64,000 nt of DNA, taken from Ensifer oleiphilus (lineage in GTDB: Bacteria; Pseudomonadota; Alphaproteobacteria; Rhizobiales; Rhizobiaceae). The position numbers and the translations under genes were made by a program. The DNA lies in contig NZ_JABWDU010000002.1 in the NCBI RefSeq assembly GCF_013371465.1, forward strand, positions 248,001-312,000. The letters run 5' to 3'. The notes under the pieces are model-generated. The model did no database searches. It had not been told where the DNA came from and worked only from the letters and a program-made list of their open reading frames with translations. Shown piece after piece: positions 56,552 to 64,000 of the stretch (its first letter is position 1; each line of letters begins with the position of its first letter).

Positions 56552-57610
56552 ATGGACAGCAAGACGAAGAACAGACCGCTGACGCCGCCGCCGGATGGCG
56601 GCAGGCCGACGCTGAAGACGATCGCCTTCATGACCGGGCTTGGCATCACCACCGTTTCGCGCGCGCTGAAGGATGCACCCGATATCGGCGCTGAAACCAA
56701 GGAGCGCGTACGCCTCGTCGCCAAGCAGATCGGCTACCAGCCGAACCGCGCCGGCGTGCGGCTGAGAACGGGCAAGACCAATGTCATCAGCCTGGTGCTG
56801 ACATTGGAAGAAGAAATCATGGGCATCACCAGCCCCATGGTCGTCGGCATCACGGAAGTGCTTGCCGGCACGCCCTATCATCTTGTCGTGACGCCCTATA
56901 GCGCCACAAAGGATGCGCTGGCGCCGATCCGCTACATCCTAGATACCGGTGCTGCCGACGGGGTGATCATCTCGCGCACGGAACCGCACGATCCGCGCGT
57001 GGCACTTCTGACGGAGCGCGGCCTGCCCTTCGTCACCCATGGCCGGACCGAAATGGGGGTCGTCCACCCCTATCACGACTTCGACAATGAACGTTTTGCC
57101 TATGAGGCCGTGCGCGAGCTGGTGGAGCGCGGCCGCAAACGGCTGGTGCTCCTGGAGCCGCCGCCGCACCTGACCTTCTATTCCCACATGCGAGCCGGTT
57201 TCGAACGCGCACTTCGCGACTTCCAGGCGGATGCGGTTAGCTTCCACCACATCAACATCGACCACACGCTGGTCGAGATCCGCGACGCCTTCGAGACGCT
57301 GATGCGATCGGACGATCCACCCGACGGCATCGTATCGGGCAGCGGCTCGGGCGCGATCGCGCTGATTGCCGGGCTGGAGGCCGCCAAAAAGACGCTCGGC
57401 AAGGATGCCGACATGGTGTCCAAGGTGCCGAGCGACTTTCTGCGCTGGCTCCGCCCCGAAGTGGTGACCATGTACGAGGACATCCGGGTTGCCGGCCGCG
57501 AACTCGCCAAGGCGGTGATCGGCCATATCGACGGCCAGCCGTCCGAGACGTTGCAAAGCCTCAGCCAGCCGGAGTTTCAATCCGCCGTCCCCGTCTCGAT
57601 CAAGCGGTAA
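56552..57610 (+). CDS. LacI-family transcriptional regulator (AglR-like)
   Basis: A 352-residue LacI/GalR repressor. After about 19 polar residues comes the helix-turn-helix TLKTIAFMTGLGITTVSRALKDAPDIGAETKERVR (about 20-54), with the hinge helix QIGYQPNRAGVRLRTG next, then the ligand-binding domain including DGVIISRTEPHDPRVALLTERGLPFVTHG and SGSGSGAIALIAGLEAAKKTLG. The sequence is close to AglR, regulator of rhizobial alpha-glucoside genes, but it sits beside a mannosidase operon here. The ATG at 56552 follows GGGGA; a start 15 codons upstream is possible. It probably represses the leftward operon. Confidence 0.92.
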   Translation: MDSKTKNRPLTPPPDGGRPTLKTIAFMTGLGITTVSRALKDAPDIGAETKERVRLVAKQIGYQPNRAGVRLRTGKTNVISLVLTLEEEIMGITSPMVVGITEVLAGTPYHLVVTPYSATKDALAPIRYILDTGAADGVIISRTEPHDPRVALLTERGLPFVTHGRTEMGVVHPYHDFDNERFAYEAVRELVERGRKRLVLLEPPPHLTFYSHMRAGFERALRDFQADAVSFHHINIDHTLVEIRDAFETLMRSDDPPDGIVSGSGSGAIALIAGLEAAKKTLGKDADMVSKVPSDFLRWLRPEVVTMYEDIRVAGRELAKAVIGHIDGQPSETLQSLSQPEFQSAVPVSIKR

Positions 57611-57744
57611 CGCCCGGCCCAGCGAATGCGCCCTGTGGTATTGCGGCACCAACACCGATCAGCTTGTCGCGCCGTGCGGCAAGCTGTGGACGCACTGACA
57701 TCGCATCGGTAGACGACACTCGTGCAGAAAGCAGAGGGTCCGAG

Positions 57745-58191
57745 ATGAACATCGTCGTGAGAAAAGCCAGAGCCGAAGACGTCGGGGCGATCTTCGACAT
57801 CCGCACCAGCGTCGTCCAGAACCACCTCTCGCGCGAACAGCTGTCGGAAATGGGCATCACGCCGGCGACACTGGTCGAAATGCTGGCAGCCGACGCCGGT
57901 ATCTGGATCGCCGAGGTTGACGGCACCCCCGCCGCATTCTCCTCGATCGACGAAGAGGACGGCTCCGTCTTCGCGCTCTTCGTCAACCCTGATTTCGAAG
58001 GGCTGGGACTTGGACGGTTGCTCTTGCAGGAGGCGGAAACCGCCCTCTTCCGCAGCCACGAGACCATCTGGCTCGAGACCGACGGCCGCGAAGGCATCCG
58101 CGCCAATGGCTTCTACCGCAAACACGGCTGGATCCATGTCGACACGATGGCGAATGGCGACGTCCGATACGAGAAGCGGCGTCCCCTATGA
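57745..58191 (+). CDS. GNAT-family N-acetyltransferase
   Basis: A 148-residue acetyltransferase starting at the ATG after AGAGGG. It has VRKARAEDVGAIFDIRTSVVQNHLSREQL at the N-terminus, an ALFVNPDFEGLGLGRLLLQEAE acetyl-CoA loop and an ETDGREGIRANGFYRKHGWIHVD tail. The longer open frame upstream has no ribosome-binding site. The acceptor is unknown. It converges with the hydrolase gene. Confidence 0.88.
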   Translation: MNIVVRKARAEDVGAIFDIRTSVVQNHLSREQLSEMGITPATLVEMLAADAGIWIAEVDGTPAAFSSIDEEDGSVFALFVNPDFEGLGLGRLLLQEAETALFRSHETIWLETDGREGIRANGFYRKHGWIHVDTMANGDVRYEKRRPL

Positions 58192-58203
58192 AAAGGCTCG
58201 GAC

Positions 58204-58770
58204 TTACAGCGCCCCGAGAAACCGTTCGACACGGCCCCAGGTGAGACTTGCAGCTTCGGCGTCGAAATCCGGCAGAGAGGCGTCCGTATAGAGATGTCCG
58301 ACACCGGGATAGCTGAAGGCTTCGAGTGCAATCGGCGACCGGTCCGCCAGTGCCCGCCATGCGGCGACATCCTCCGCCGGCTCGTAGATATCCGGATCGG
58401 CCAGATGCAGCTGTACCGGCACGCCGTCGCGTGCATTCTCAGGAATCCCGACGATGCTATGCAGCAGCAGAACACCCGACGTTTCCGGCCGCTTCGCCCA
58501 GAGGTGTGACGCGACGGCAGCGCCGAAGGAGAAACCGCCAAGGACAGCCGATGCCGGCTGGCCGGCGACGACCGCTTCCGCCCGCTCGCATAGTGTGCGC
58601 CAGCCGATCCTGTCCTTGAGCGCGAAGCCCTCGTCTACCGAGCCGGCAACCTGGCCGTCGAAGAGATCCGGCGTGAGAACGTGATGACCAAGGGCCTGCA
58701 GCCGCGTGGCGGCGTCGCGTTCGAGTGCGCGCAACCCGCGGATGGAATGAAACAGGATCACTGTCGCCAT
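58204..58770 (-). CDS. Dienelactone hydrolase-like alpha/beta hydrolase with Ser nucleophile
   Basis: A 188-residue alpha/beta-hydrolase of the dienelactone hydrolase superfamily. True dienelactone hydrolase has Cys as nucleophile; here the nucleophile elbow reads GGFSFGAA with Ser, as in other DLH-family esterases. Asp is in LADPDIYEPAED and the His in VGHLYTD. The DAATRLQALGHHVLTPDLFDG segment fits the family. GAGGAG precedes the start. It is a single gene between a GNAT gene and gnd. Confidence 0.85.
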   Translation of the reverse strand: MATVILFHSIRGLRALERDAATRLQALGHHVLTPDLFDGQVAGSVDEGFALKDRIGWRTLCERAEAVVAGQPASAVLGGFSFGAAVASHLWAKRPETSGVLLLHSIVGIPENARDGVPVQLHLADPDIYEPAEDVAAWRALADRSPIALEAFSYPGVGHLYTDASLPDFDAEAASLTWGRVERFLGAL

Positions 58771-58899
58771 CGATTTGCTCCTCACGTCGGCTGCCAGCCT
58801 GACAGGTGACATAGGATAGCGTAGTGAACGAGGCAATGCCGTCCGTGACCTGACATCCGCGCCTGCGGCCTAAGCGTGAAGACGCCACAGGCGCCAAAC

Positions 58900-58928
58900 G
58901 AAAAGGGGCGGCCAAGGCCGCCCCGTTC
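58900..58928 (-). terminator. gnd terminator
   Basis: GGGGCGGCC and GGCCGCCCC (two-base loop) with AAAA on the plus strand, i.e. TTTTCGTTT on the minus strand, lie 25 bases after the gnd stop codon. Confidence 0.85.
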
Positions 58929-58949
58929 GAAAATCCGGTCTTCGCCCGA

Positions 58950-60380
58950 TCAGGCGTTGAGACCGCTGCCCCACGGACCGTGATGGGCGTCTGCGCCATC
59001 GACGCGGTCAAAGCCATGGGCGCCGAAGAAGTCGCGCTGGGCCTGGATGACGTTGGCCGTGCCGCGGCCGCGGCGGTAGCTGTCGAAGTAGCCGAGAGCC
59101 GAAGCGAGCGCCGGTGCCGGCAGGCCGCCAAGCGCTGCCGCCGAAACGACGCGGCGAAGCGCTCCGTCGGTTTCCTTGACCATCGCGGCAAACGCCGGGG
59201 TGACGATCAGGTTGGCGGCATCCGGCGCCTTGGTGAAGGCAGTGGTGATTTCATCCAGGAACTGCGAACGGATGATGCAGCCTGCGCGCCAGATCTTGGC
59301 GATCGTCGGCATCGGCAGCGACCAATTGAACTCTTTCGAGGCGGCGGACATGACGGCAAAGCCTTGCGCATATGCGCCGATCTTGGCGGCCAGCAGGGCG
59401 TTTTCCAGGTCCTTGATGAAGGCAGCCTTGTCGGCAACCTTGAACTCGCCGACATCAGGCAGGCCGAGGATCTTTTCGGCGGCTTCGCGCTCGTCCTTGG
59501 CGGATGAGATGCTGCGCGCGGCAACGGCCGCTTCGATCGCGGTCGCCGGTACGCCCATGTTCTGCGCTTCGATCACCGACCACTTGCCGGTGCCCTTCTG
59601 GCCGGCCTTATCGAGGATCAGGTCGACGATCGGCTTGCCGGTCAGCGGATCCGCCGCCTTCAGCACCTTCTCGGTGATCTCGATCAGGTAGGAATTCAGG
59701 CGGCCCTTGTTCCAGGCGCCGAAGACCTCGCCGATTTCGCCGGCCGTCATCTTCAGGCCGTCGCGCAGGATGCCGTAGATTTCGGCGATCATCTGCATGT
59801 CGGCATATTCGATACCGTTGTGGATGGTCTTGACGAAGTGGCCGGCGCCGTTTTCGCCGAGCCAGGCAACGCACGGGTCGTTGTCGTACTTGGCGGCGAT
59901 CGAGGTCAGCACAGTCTCGACGCGCTTGTAGGAGTCTTCCGTGCCGCCAACCATGATCGACGGACCGTGGCGCGCACCCTCTTCACCGCCGGAAACGCCC
60001 ATGCCGATGAAGGTAAGACCGCTGTCCTTCAGCGCATCGAAGCGGCGCATCGTGTCGCGGAAGTTGGCATTGCCGGCATCGATCATGATGTCGCCCTTGG
60101 CAAGGTACGGCTCGAGGATCTTCATCTGCTGGTCGACCGGCTCGCCGGCCTTGATCATGATGATGATCGGGCGCGGCGGGCGGATGGCGGCAACGAACTC
60201 TTCGATGGTATCGCAGGGCACGATCTGGCCCTGGAGTTCGCCGGCTTCCGCGTAGAATTTGTGCGTCGCCTCGACGGTGCGGTTGAAGACCGCGATCTTG
60301 TTGCCTTTTTCAGCGATGTTGAGCGCCAGGTTCGAGCCCATGACGCCGAGACCGATAAGGCCGATTTCCGCCTGTGACAC
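58950..60380 (-). CDS. gnd: 6-phosphogluconate dehydrogenase, decarboxylating
   Basis: Oxidises 6-phosphogluconate with NADP+ to ribulose 5-phosphate and CO2 in the pentose phosphate pathway. The 476-residue length is typical. It shows the Rossmann start IGLIGLGVMGSNLALNIAE, GDIMIDAGNANFRDTMRR, GMGVSGGEEGARHGPSIMVGG, HFVKTIHNGIEYADMQMIAE (catalytic Lys) and a C-terminal SYRRGRGTANVIQAQRDFFGAHGFDRVD. The start is GTG at 60380 with GGAGG at seven bases; further upstream codons do not look coding. It is monocistronic with its own terminator. Confidence 0.96.
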   Translation of the reverse strand: MSQAEIGLIGLGVMGSNLALNIAEKGNKIAVFNRTVEATHKFYAEAGELQGQIVPCDTIEEFVAAIRPPRPIIIMIKAGEPVDQQMKILEPYLAKGDIMIDAGNANFRDTMRRFDALKDSGLTFIGMGVSGGEEGARHGPSIMVGGTEDSYKRVETVLTSIAAKYDNDPCVAWLGENGAGHFVKTIHNGIEYADMQMIAEIYGILRDGLKMTAGEIGEVFGAWNKGRLNSYLIEITEKVLKAADPLTGKPIVDLILDKAGQKGTGKWSVIEAQNMGVPATAIEAAVAARSISSAKDEREAAEKILGLPDVGEFKVADKAAFIKDLENALLAAKIGAYAQGFAVMSAASKEFNWSLPMPTIAKIWRAGCIIRSQFLDEITTAFTKAPDAANLIVTPAFAAMVKETDGALRRVVSAAALGGLPAPALASALGYFDSYRRGRGTANVIQAQRDFFGAHGFDRVDGADAHHGPWGSGLNA

Positions 60381-60560
60381 GTGATTGCCTCCATTGGACA
60401 GGAGAGCCGGACGCGATCTGGATAAGCGCGTGGGAGCCGGCCCCTCGAATTGAACTTCGCGCGCTCGCATTGCCCCTCGGGAAAGGGGCGGACGCAAGAT
60501 GCGACGGCGGAGGCTGTTTTGGCATTCAAATCGATTAACGACAAGCGATTCTTGAGAAAA

Positions 60561-60719
60561 TCACTCCTTTTCGGGCTTGCCGTCGCCATCGTCGAGCACC
60601 CGCCAGGAGGCACCTTCGAGGTCTTCGTACTGGCCGCTCTTCAGCGCCCAGAGGAAGGCGACGAGACCGAGACCGCCCAGGAACAACGCAATCGGAATGA
60701 GATAGATCAGCGTGTTCAT
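60561..60719 (-). CDS. fixS: cbb3 oxidase maturation protein FixS/CcoS
   Basis: A 52-residue single-TM protein (MNTLIYLIPIALFLGGLG) followed by the family AFLWALKSGQYEDLEGASWRVL segment. CcoS/FixS is needed for cofactor assembly of the cbb3-type cytochrome oxidase. Its ATG overlaps the fixI stop (ATGA), giving translational coupling. The gene is too short for ordinary length cut-offs but is certain from sequence and context. Confidence 0.95.
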   Translation of the reverse strand: MNTLIYLIPIALFLGGLGLVAFLWALKSGQYEDLEGASWRVLDDGDGKPEKE

Positions 60720-63004
60720 GAGGCGGCTCCCATCGCGTCCATTGCTGTGGGCGCCTGTCGTTCGGTCGTTGCAGCACTCTTGGCCTTACCCGCCCGCAGC
60801 CGCAACGCATTGGCAACGACGATCACCGACGAGGTCGACATCGCGACGGCGGCAATCAGCGGCGTGGCGTAGCCCATGATGGCGATAGGCACGGCGATGA
60901 TGTTGTAGCCGATCGCGAGCGCGAAGTTCTGCCGGATCAGCCTACCGGCGCGGCACGACGTGTCGATCGCCATCGGCACGGCGTCGAGACCCTGGTGCAG
61001 GAACACGAAATCGGCAGCCTGCCGACCGACATCGGCTGCCGTTGCCGGCGCCATCGACACGTGGGCGGCGCGCAGCGCCGGCGCGTCATTGATGCCGTCG
61101 CCGACCATGAGCACGCGGTGGCCGCCCTCGGCCGCAGCCGCGCATTCGTCGACCTTGCCGCGCGGCGACAGTTCGGAGCGCCAGCGCTCGATGCCGAGCC
61201 TGCGGGCAAGCGCTGCTACGACGGGTTCGCGGTCACCGGAGAGAATGCCGGTTCCAAACCCCATGCGGGTCAGCTTGTCGACGCTTTCGCGCGCCAGCGG
61301 CCGCAGCCGGTCTTCGAAGCGGAAGCAGGCAAGCTCGCGTCCATCGAGCGACAGGATCACCTCAGACTGGCCGCTCGCCTCGCCGGCGTCGCCGCAGGCA
61401 AAAGCGCGACTGCCGAGACGATAGATGCCGTCTGCGGTCACAGCTTCGATGCCGGCACCCGGGATCTCCCGGATATCGCCGGAAAGAACCGGCGCGATCG
61501 GCGCCGCATCGTGGATGGCCATCGCCAGAGGGTGGCGCGAATGCACGGCAAGGCCGGCAGCGGTCGCCAGCACCGTCGGCTTGATGTCGGCACCATTGGT
61601 CAAGCGCGGTTCACCCGCCGTCAGCGTGCCTGTCTTGTCGAACAGAACCGTATCGATCTCGGCCAGGCGCTCCATGGCGGAGCCATCCTTGACCATGACG
61701 CCGTTCTGGAAGAGGCGGCCTGCGGCAATCACCTGCACGACCGGCACCGCCAGCCCGAGCGCGCAGGGGCAAGTGATGATCAGGACGGCGACGGCCACCA
61801 GCATGGCATGATGGAAATCACCATCGATCAACATCCAGCCGGTGAAGCTCAGAAAGGCCAGCAGATGCACCGCGGGCGAGTAGTATTGAGCCGCACGATC
61901 GGCGATGCGGCGATAGCGTGCCCTGCCCCCTTCGGCGGCTTCCATCAGCCCCATAATTTCGGCGAGCAGCGAGTCGCGCGCAGCCGCCGTCGCCTCGACC
62001 GTCAGCGGACCCGTCAGGTTGAGCGTGCCGGCCTCCACCGTGTCGCCTGTATGCACCGGCGCCGGCGCGCTTTCACCGTTGACGATCGACCGGTCGAGGT
62101 CGCTGGAGCCAGTGAGGATGCGCCCATCGACCGGAATGCGCTCGCCGGCCGCAATCGCCAGCTTTTCGCCCGGCTTGATCTCATCGACGGGCCGGTATTC
62201 GCGGCCACCATCCGCATCGATCACCATGGCTCCGCGGGGCGAGAGGCGCGCGAGGCTGCTGATTGCCGAACGGGCACGGCCGCGCATCATGTGGTCGAGC
62301 GTGCGGCCAATGAGCAGGAAGAACAGAAGCATCACCGTGCCGTCGAACCAGGCGTGGGTGCCGTGGGTGATCGTTTCATAGAGCGAGATGCCGAACGACA
62401 GCGTGATCGCCAGCGCGATCGGCACGTCCATGTTGGTGCGCCCATGCTTGAGCGCATTCCAGGCGGACGCATAGAAGAACCGGCCGGCATAGATCAGCGT
62501 CGGCGCGGCGATGAGTGCCGAAATCCAGTGAAAGAGATCGCGCGTTGCCGCCTCGGCACCGGACCAGACCGAGACCGAAAGCAGCATGATGTTGGTGGAC
62601 GCGAAGCCGGCGACGGCCACGGCCCGCACCAGCTGTTTCAGATGCGTGTCGCCCTCTTCCTCGCCGGGCGCAAACAGATGCGTCTCGTAGCCGCGCTCGC
62701 GGATTGCGCGCGCCAGTTCGCGCGGATCGGTGCGCTCGCCGGATAGGTCTTCCTTCCAGACGATCGACACCCGGCGCGAGGAAAGGTTGACGCGGGCGCG
62801 CTCCACCTCCGGCCGGGCTTTCAGGGCACTTTCGATGGTGGAGATGCAGGCGCCGCAATGAATGCCGGGCACGCTGAGATCGGTCTGGCGCAGACCGCCG
62901 CCCAGGGCCCGGCTGGTCAGCCACAGCTCCTCGGAGCTGGGCAAGGCTTGCCCTGATCTGTCGATCTCCAGCGCGGTTTCGGCGCCGGCAGCGCAGCAAC
63001 TCAT
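60716..63004 (-). CDS. fixI: FixI/CcoI copper-translocating P-type ATPase
   Basis: A 762-residue P1B-type ATPase that moves copper for cbb3 oxidase assembly. The N-terminus has an HMA domain with GIHCGACIST (about 46-55). Eight TM helices include the metal-binding CPC in ITCPCALGLAVP. The catalytic sequence is complete: actuator NGESAPAPVHTGDTVEAGT, phosphorylated Asp in DKTGTLTAGEP and hinge MVGDGINDAPAL. It overlaps fixH by four bases at its start and fixS by four at its end. Confidence 0.96.
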   Translation of the reverse strand: MSCCAAGAETALEIDRSGQALPSSEELWLTSRALGGGLRQTDLSVPGIHCGACISTIESALKARPEVERARVNLSSRRVSIVWKEDLSGERTDPRELARAIRERGYETHLFAPGEEEGDTHLKQLVRAVAVAGFASTNIMLLSVSVWSGAEAATRDLFHWISALIAAPTLIYAGRFFYASAWNALKHGRTNMDVPIALAITLSFGISLYETITHGTHAWFDGTVMLLFFLLIGRTLDHMMRGRARSAISSLARLSPRGAMVIDADGGREYRPVDEIKPGEKLAIAAGERIPVDGRILTGSSDLDRSIVNGESAPAPVHTGDTVEAGTLNLTGPLTVEATAAARDSLLAEIMGLMEAAEGGRARYRRIADRAAQYYSPAVHLLAFLSFTGWMLIDGDFHHAMLVAVAVLIITCPCALGLAVPVVQVIAAGRLFQNGVMVKDGSAMERLAEIDTVLFDKTGTLTAGEPRLTNGADIKPTVLATAAGLAVHSRHPLAMAIHDAAPIAPVLSGDIREIPGAGIEAVTADGIYRLGSRAFACGDAGEASGQSEVILSLDGRELACFRFEDRLRPLARESVDKLTRMGFGTGILSGDREPVVAALARRLGIERWRSELSPRGKVDECAAAAEGGHRVLMVGDGINDAPALRAAHVSMAPATAADVGRQAADFVFLHQGLDAVPMAIDTSCRAGRLIRQNFALAIGYNIIAVPIAIMGYATPLIAAVAMSTSSVIVVANALRLRAGKAKSAATTERQAPTAMDAMGAAS

Positions 63005-63498
63005 GGACGCTCTCCCGGGGCGATGAAGCGAATGGCCTGGCGGTAGACGACCTTGTCACCCGAGGTCGCGGTGATATCGGCAATCCATTGGCCACGTTTC
63101 AGGTCGGTAGCGGCGACAAAGACGCCCTCGCCCTGATGCGCCATTTCGACTTGCACGTCCTCGTGCTCCTCGACCGGGCGCTTGAACACGGCAACGACCT
63201 TGTCGGCCGAGGTTTCGGCCTTGCCTTGACGCGTCAGCGTGTAGCGAACGGCGCCCGGCTCAAGGCTCAGCTTGCCGTCCAGGCCGCTTTCCGCAAAGGC
63301 GCGCGCCTCCTTGACCTTGCCGTTGAACTGCTGACTGGCGACATAGGTGTTCTGCACCACCAGCCCGCTCCAGCTATGGCTGGCGTTCCACGCCATGATC
63401 AGGTTGACGGTGATGATGGTGCCGAAGAACAGCACCATCACGCCGAGCATGTGCCAGCCGGTGAAGACGCGGGGTTGCCTGCCTTGATCAGCGGTCAT
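63001..63498 (-). CDS. fixH: FixH, cbb3 oxidase assembly protein
   Basis: A 165-residue membrane protein with one N-terminal TM (about 17-37) and a periplasmic domain of the FixH family: FTGWHMLGVMVLFFGTIITVNLIMAWNASHSWSGLVVQNTYVASQQFN, then beta-rich sequence. It assists assembly of cbb3-type oxidase with FixG, FixI and FixS. Start and stop overlap fixG and fixI by four bases each, so the four genes are translationally coupled. Confidence 0.95.
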   Translation of the reverse strand: MTADQGRQPRVFTGWHMLGVMVLFFGTIITVNLIMAWNASHSWSGLVVQNTYVASQQFNGKVKEARAFAESGLDGKLSLEPGAVRYTLTRQGKAETSADKVVAVFKRPVEEHEDVQVEMAHQGEGVFVAATDLKRGQWIADITATSGDKVVYRQAIRFIAPGERP

Positions 63499-64000
63499 TT
63501 CGCGGCTCCCGGTGTGTTGAAGTTGGCCTTGTAGACATCGCGTTCATGGCTCGACGGATCCTCCACAATCAGGCTGAAGCCGTCTTCCGCTTCGCCGAGT
63601 TTGTCTTTCGGCACGGTCACGAACACCTTCAGCGCCGTCACCTTGTCCGGATCGACGCCGACGGCAAAACTGCGGCCGTCGCCCGGCGCATGGCCCGCAA
63701 TGCGCATCATCGCCGACGGCATGCCGTCGATGGTGAGCGTGATCGTGCGCTGTTCGGGGATCATGTTCAAGAGCTTGACCATGTAGCCGTTGCGCACCGA
63801 GCCATCCGATTCGACCACGAATTGCGGGTTGCGATCGTGCAGGACGTTGAGTTCGAGCCGGTCACGCGCAAGCAGCGCATAGAGCAGGCCGATGCCGACA
63901 AGCGTCCACACACCGAGATAGACCAGCACGCGTGGCCGGAAGACGATCTTCCAGTTGAAATGCTTGACCTTGTCGACGAACGTGCCGTCGGCATCGCGCA
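63495..64000 (-). CDS. fixG: FixG/CcoG cytochrome oxidase accessory protein (C-terminal part)
   Basis: The C-terminal part of FixG/CcoG, whose N-terminus is beyond the right edge. The visible ~168 residues include a TM segment (LVYLGVWTLVGIGLLYALLA) and the immunoglobulin-like C-terminal domain (NVLHDRNPQFVVESDGSVRNGYMVKLLN, ending VYKANFNTPGAAK). In the complete protein, [4Fe-4S] clusters lie upstream and reduce copper for oxidase assembly. In rhizobia fixGHIS follows fixNOQP, so those genes are expected just right of this window. Confidence 0.95.
   Translation of the reverse strand, partial: RDADGTFVDKVKHFNWKIVFRPRVLVYLGVWTLVGIGLLYALLARDRLELNVLHDRNPQFVVESDGSVRNGYMVKLLNMIPEQRTITLTIDGMPSAMMRIAGHAPGDGRSFAVGVDPDKVTALKVFVTVPKDKLGEAEDGFSLIVEDPSSHERDVYKANFNTPGAAK

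Noticed and set aside
60995-62746. 583-codon open frame opposite fixI
   Set aside because: Antisense shadow of the P-type ATPase; no recognisable domain.

Overview
The window is GC-rich chromosomal DNA from an alphaproteobacterium of the Rhizobiaceae, most likely Sinorhizobium/Ensifer or a close relative. The evidence is the fixGHIS block at the right end, a zur-znuBC/znuA arrangement with a His-rich ZnuC tail, several class III cyclases, many CUT1 and TRAP importers, and rhizobial-type intergenic stem-loop repeats. I see no rRNA, tRNA, CRISPR array, phage or insertion sequence. The gene content is mostly ordinary core and accessory metabolism.

Layout. 0-6.6 kb: a TauE/SafE permease, an extensin-like lipoprotein, a lipoprotein with three four-cysteine Kazal-type modules, a Cache-HAMP chemoreceptor and a thioesterase/membrane-protein pair; a likely small RNA sits near 1.1-1.2 kb. 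6.6-10.3 kb: a decayed AraC regulator, then an ssuACB-like sulfonate importer and a small DUF486 protein. 10.3-13.6 kb: a TIGR02594-like secreted protein, two GNAT acetyltransferases and an Asp/Glu racemase-like protein. 13.8-19 kb: two tandem nucleotide cyclases (TolB-like/TPR and CHASE2) facing a secreted FecR protein with a very charged tail. 19-28 kb: a GNAT protein, uvrB with an unusual tail, two membrane proteins, a J-domain protein, cspA and dusA. 28-33 kb: a run of small, mostly uncharacterised proteins, an FAH-family hydrolase and a gamma carbonic anhydrase. 33-38.4 kb: a zinc-homeostasis island (zur, znuB, znuC, znuA, a COG0523 GTPase) with Zur-like palindromes, followed by an RcnB-like protein. 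38.4-45 kb: a GH43 glycosidase and a TRAP transporter whose subunits are split between strands. 45.2-57.6 kb: a nine-gene leftward operon (CUT1 ABC importer, GH2 beta-mannosidase, D-lyxose/D-mannose isomerase, sugar isomerase, dehydrogenase, aldo-keto reductase) with a divergent LacI-family regulator. 57.7-64 kb: a GNAT protein, a DLH-like hydrolase, gnd and fixG(partial)HIS.

How the genes work together. The best-supported system is the beta-mannoside (or related oligosaccharide) locus. Near-identical LacI-type palindromes, centred on AACGTT or the variant ATCGTT, lie at the ABC operon promoter, upstream of the LacI gene, and upstream of the distant GH43 gene. This suggests one regulon joining two glycosidases to one importer. 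The zinc island has two Zur-like palindromes between znuC and znuA and a weaker one before the COG0523 gene. fixGHIS and the separately placed fixS start/stop overlaps belong to cbb3 oxidase assembly. Features too short for ordinary gene calling, such as fixS (52 aa) and a 40-aa membrane peptide, are included.
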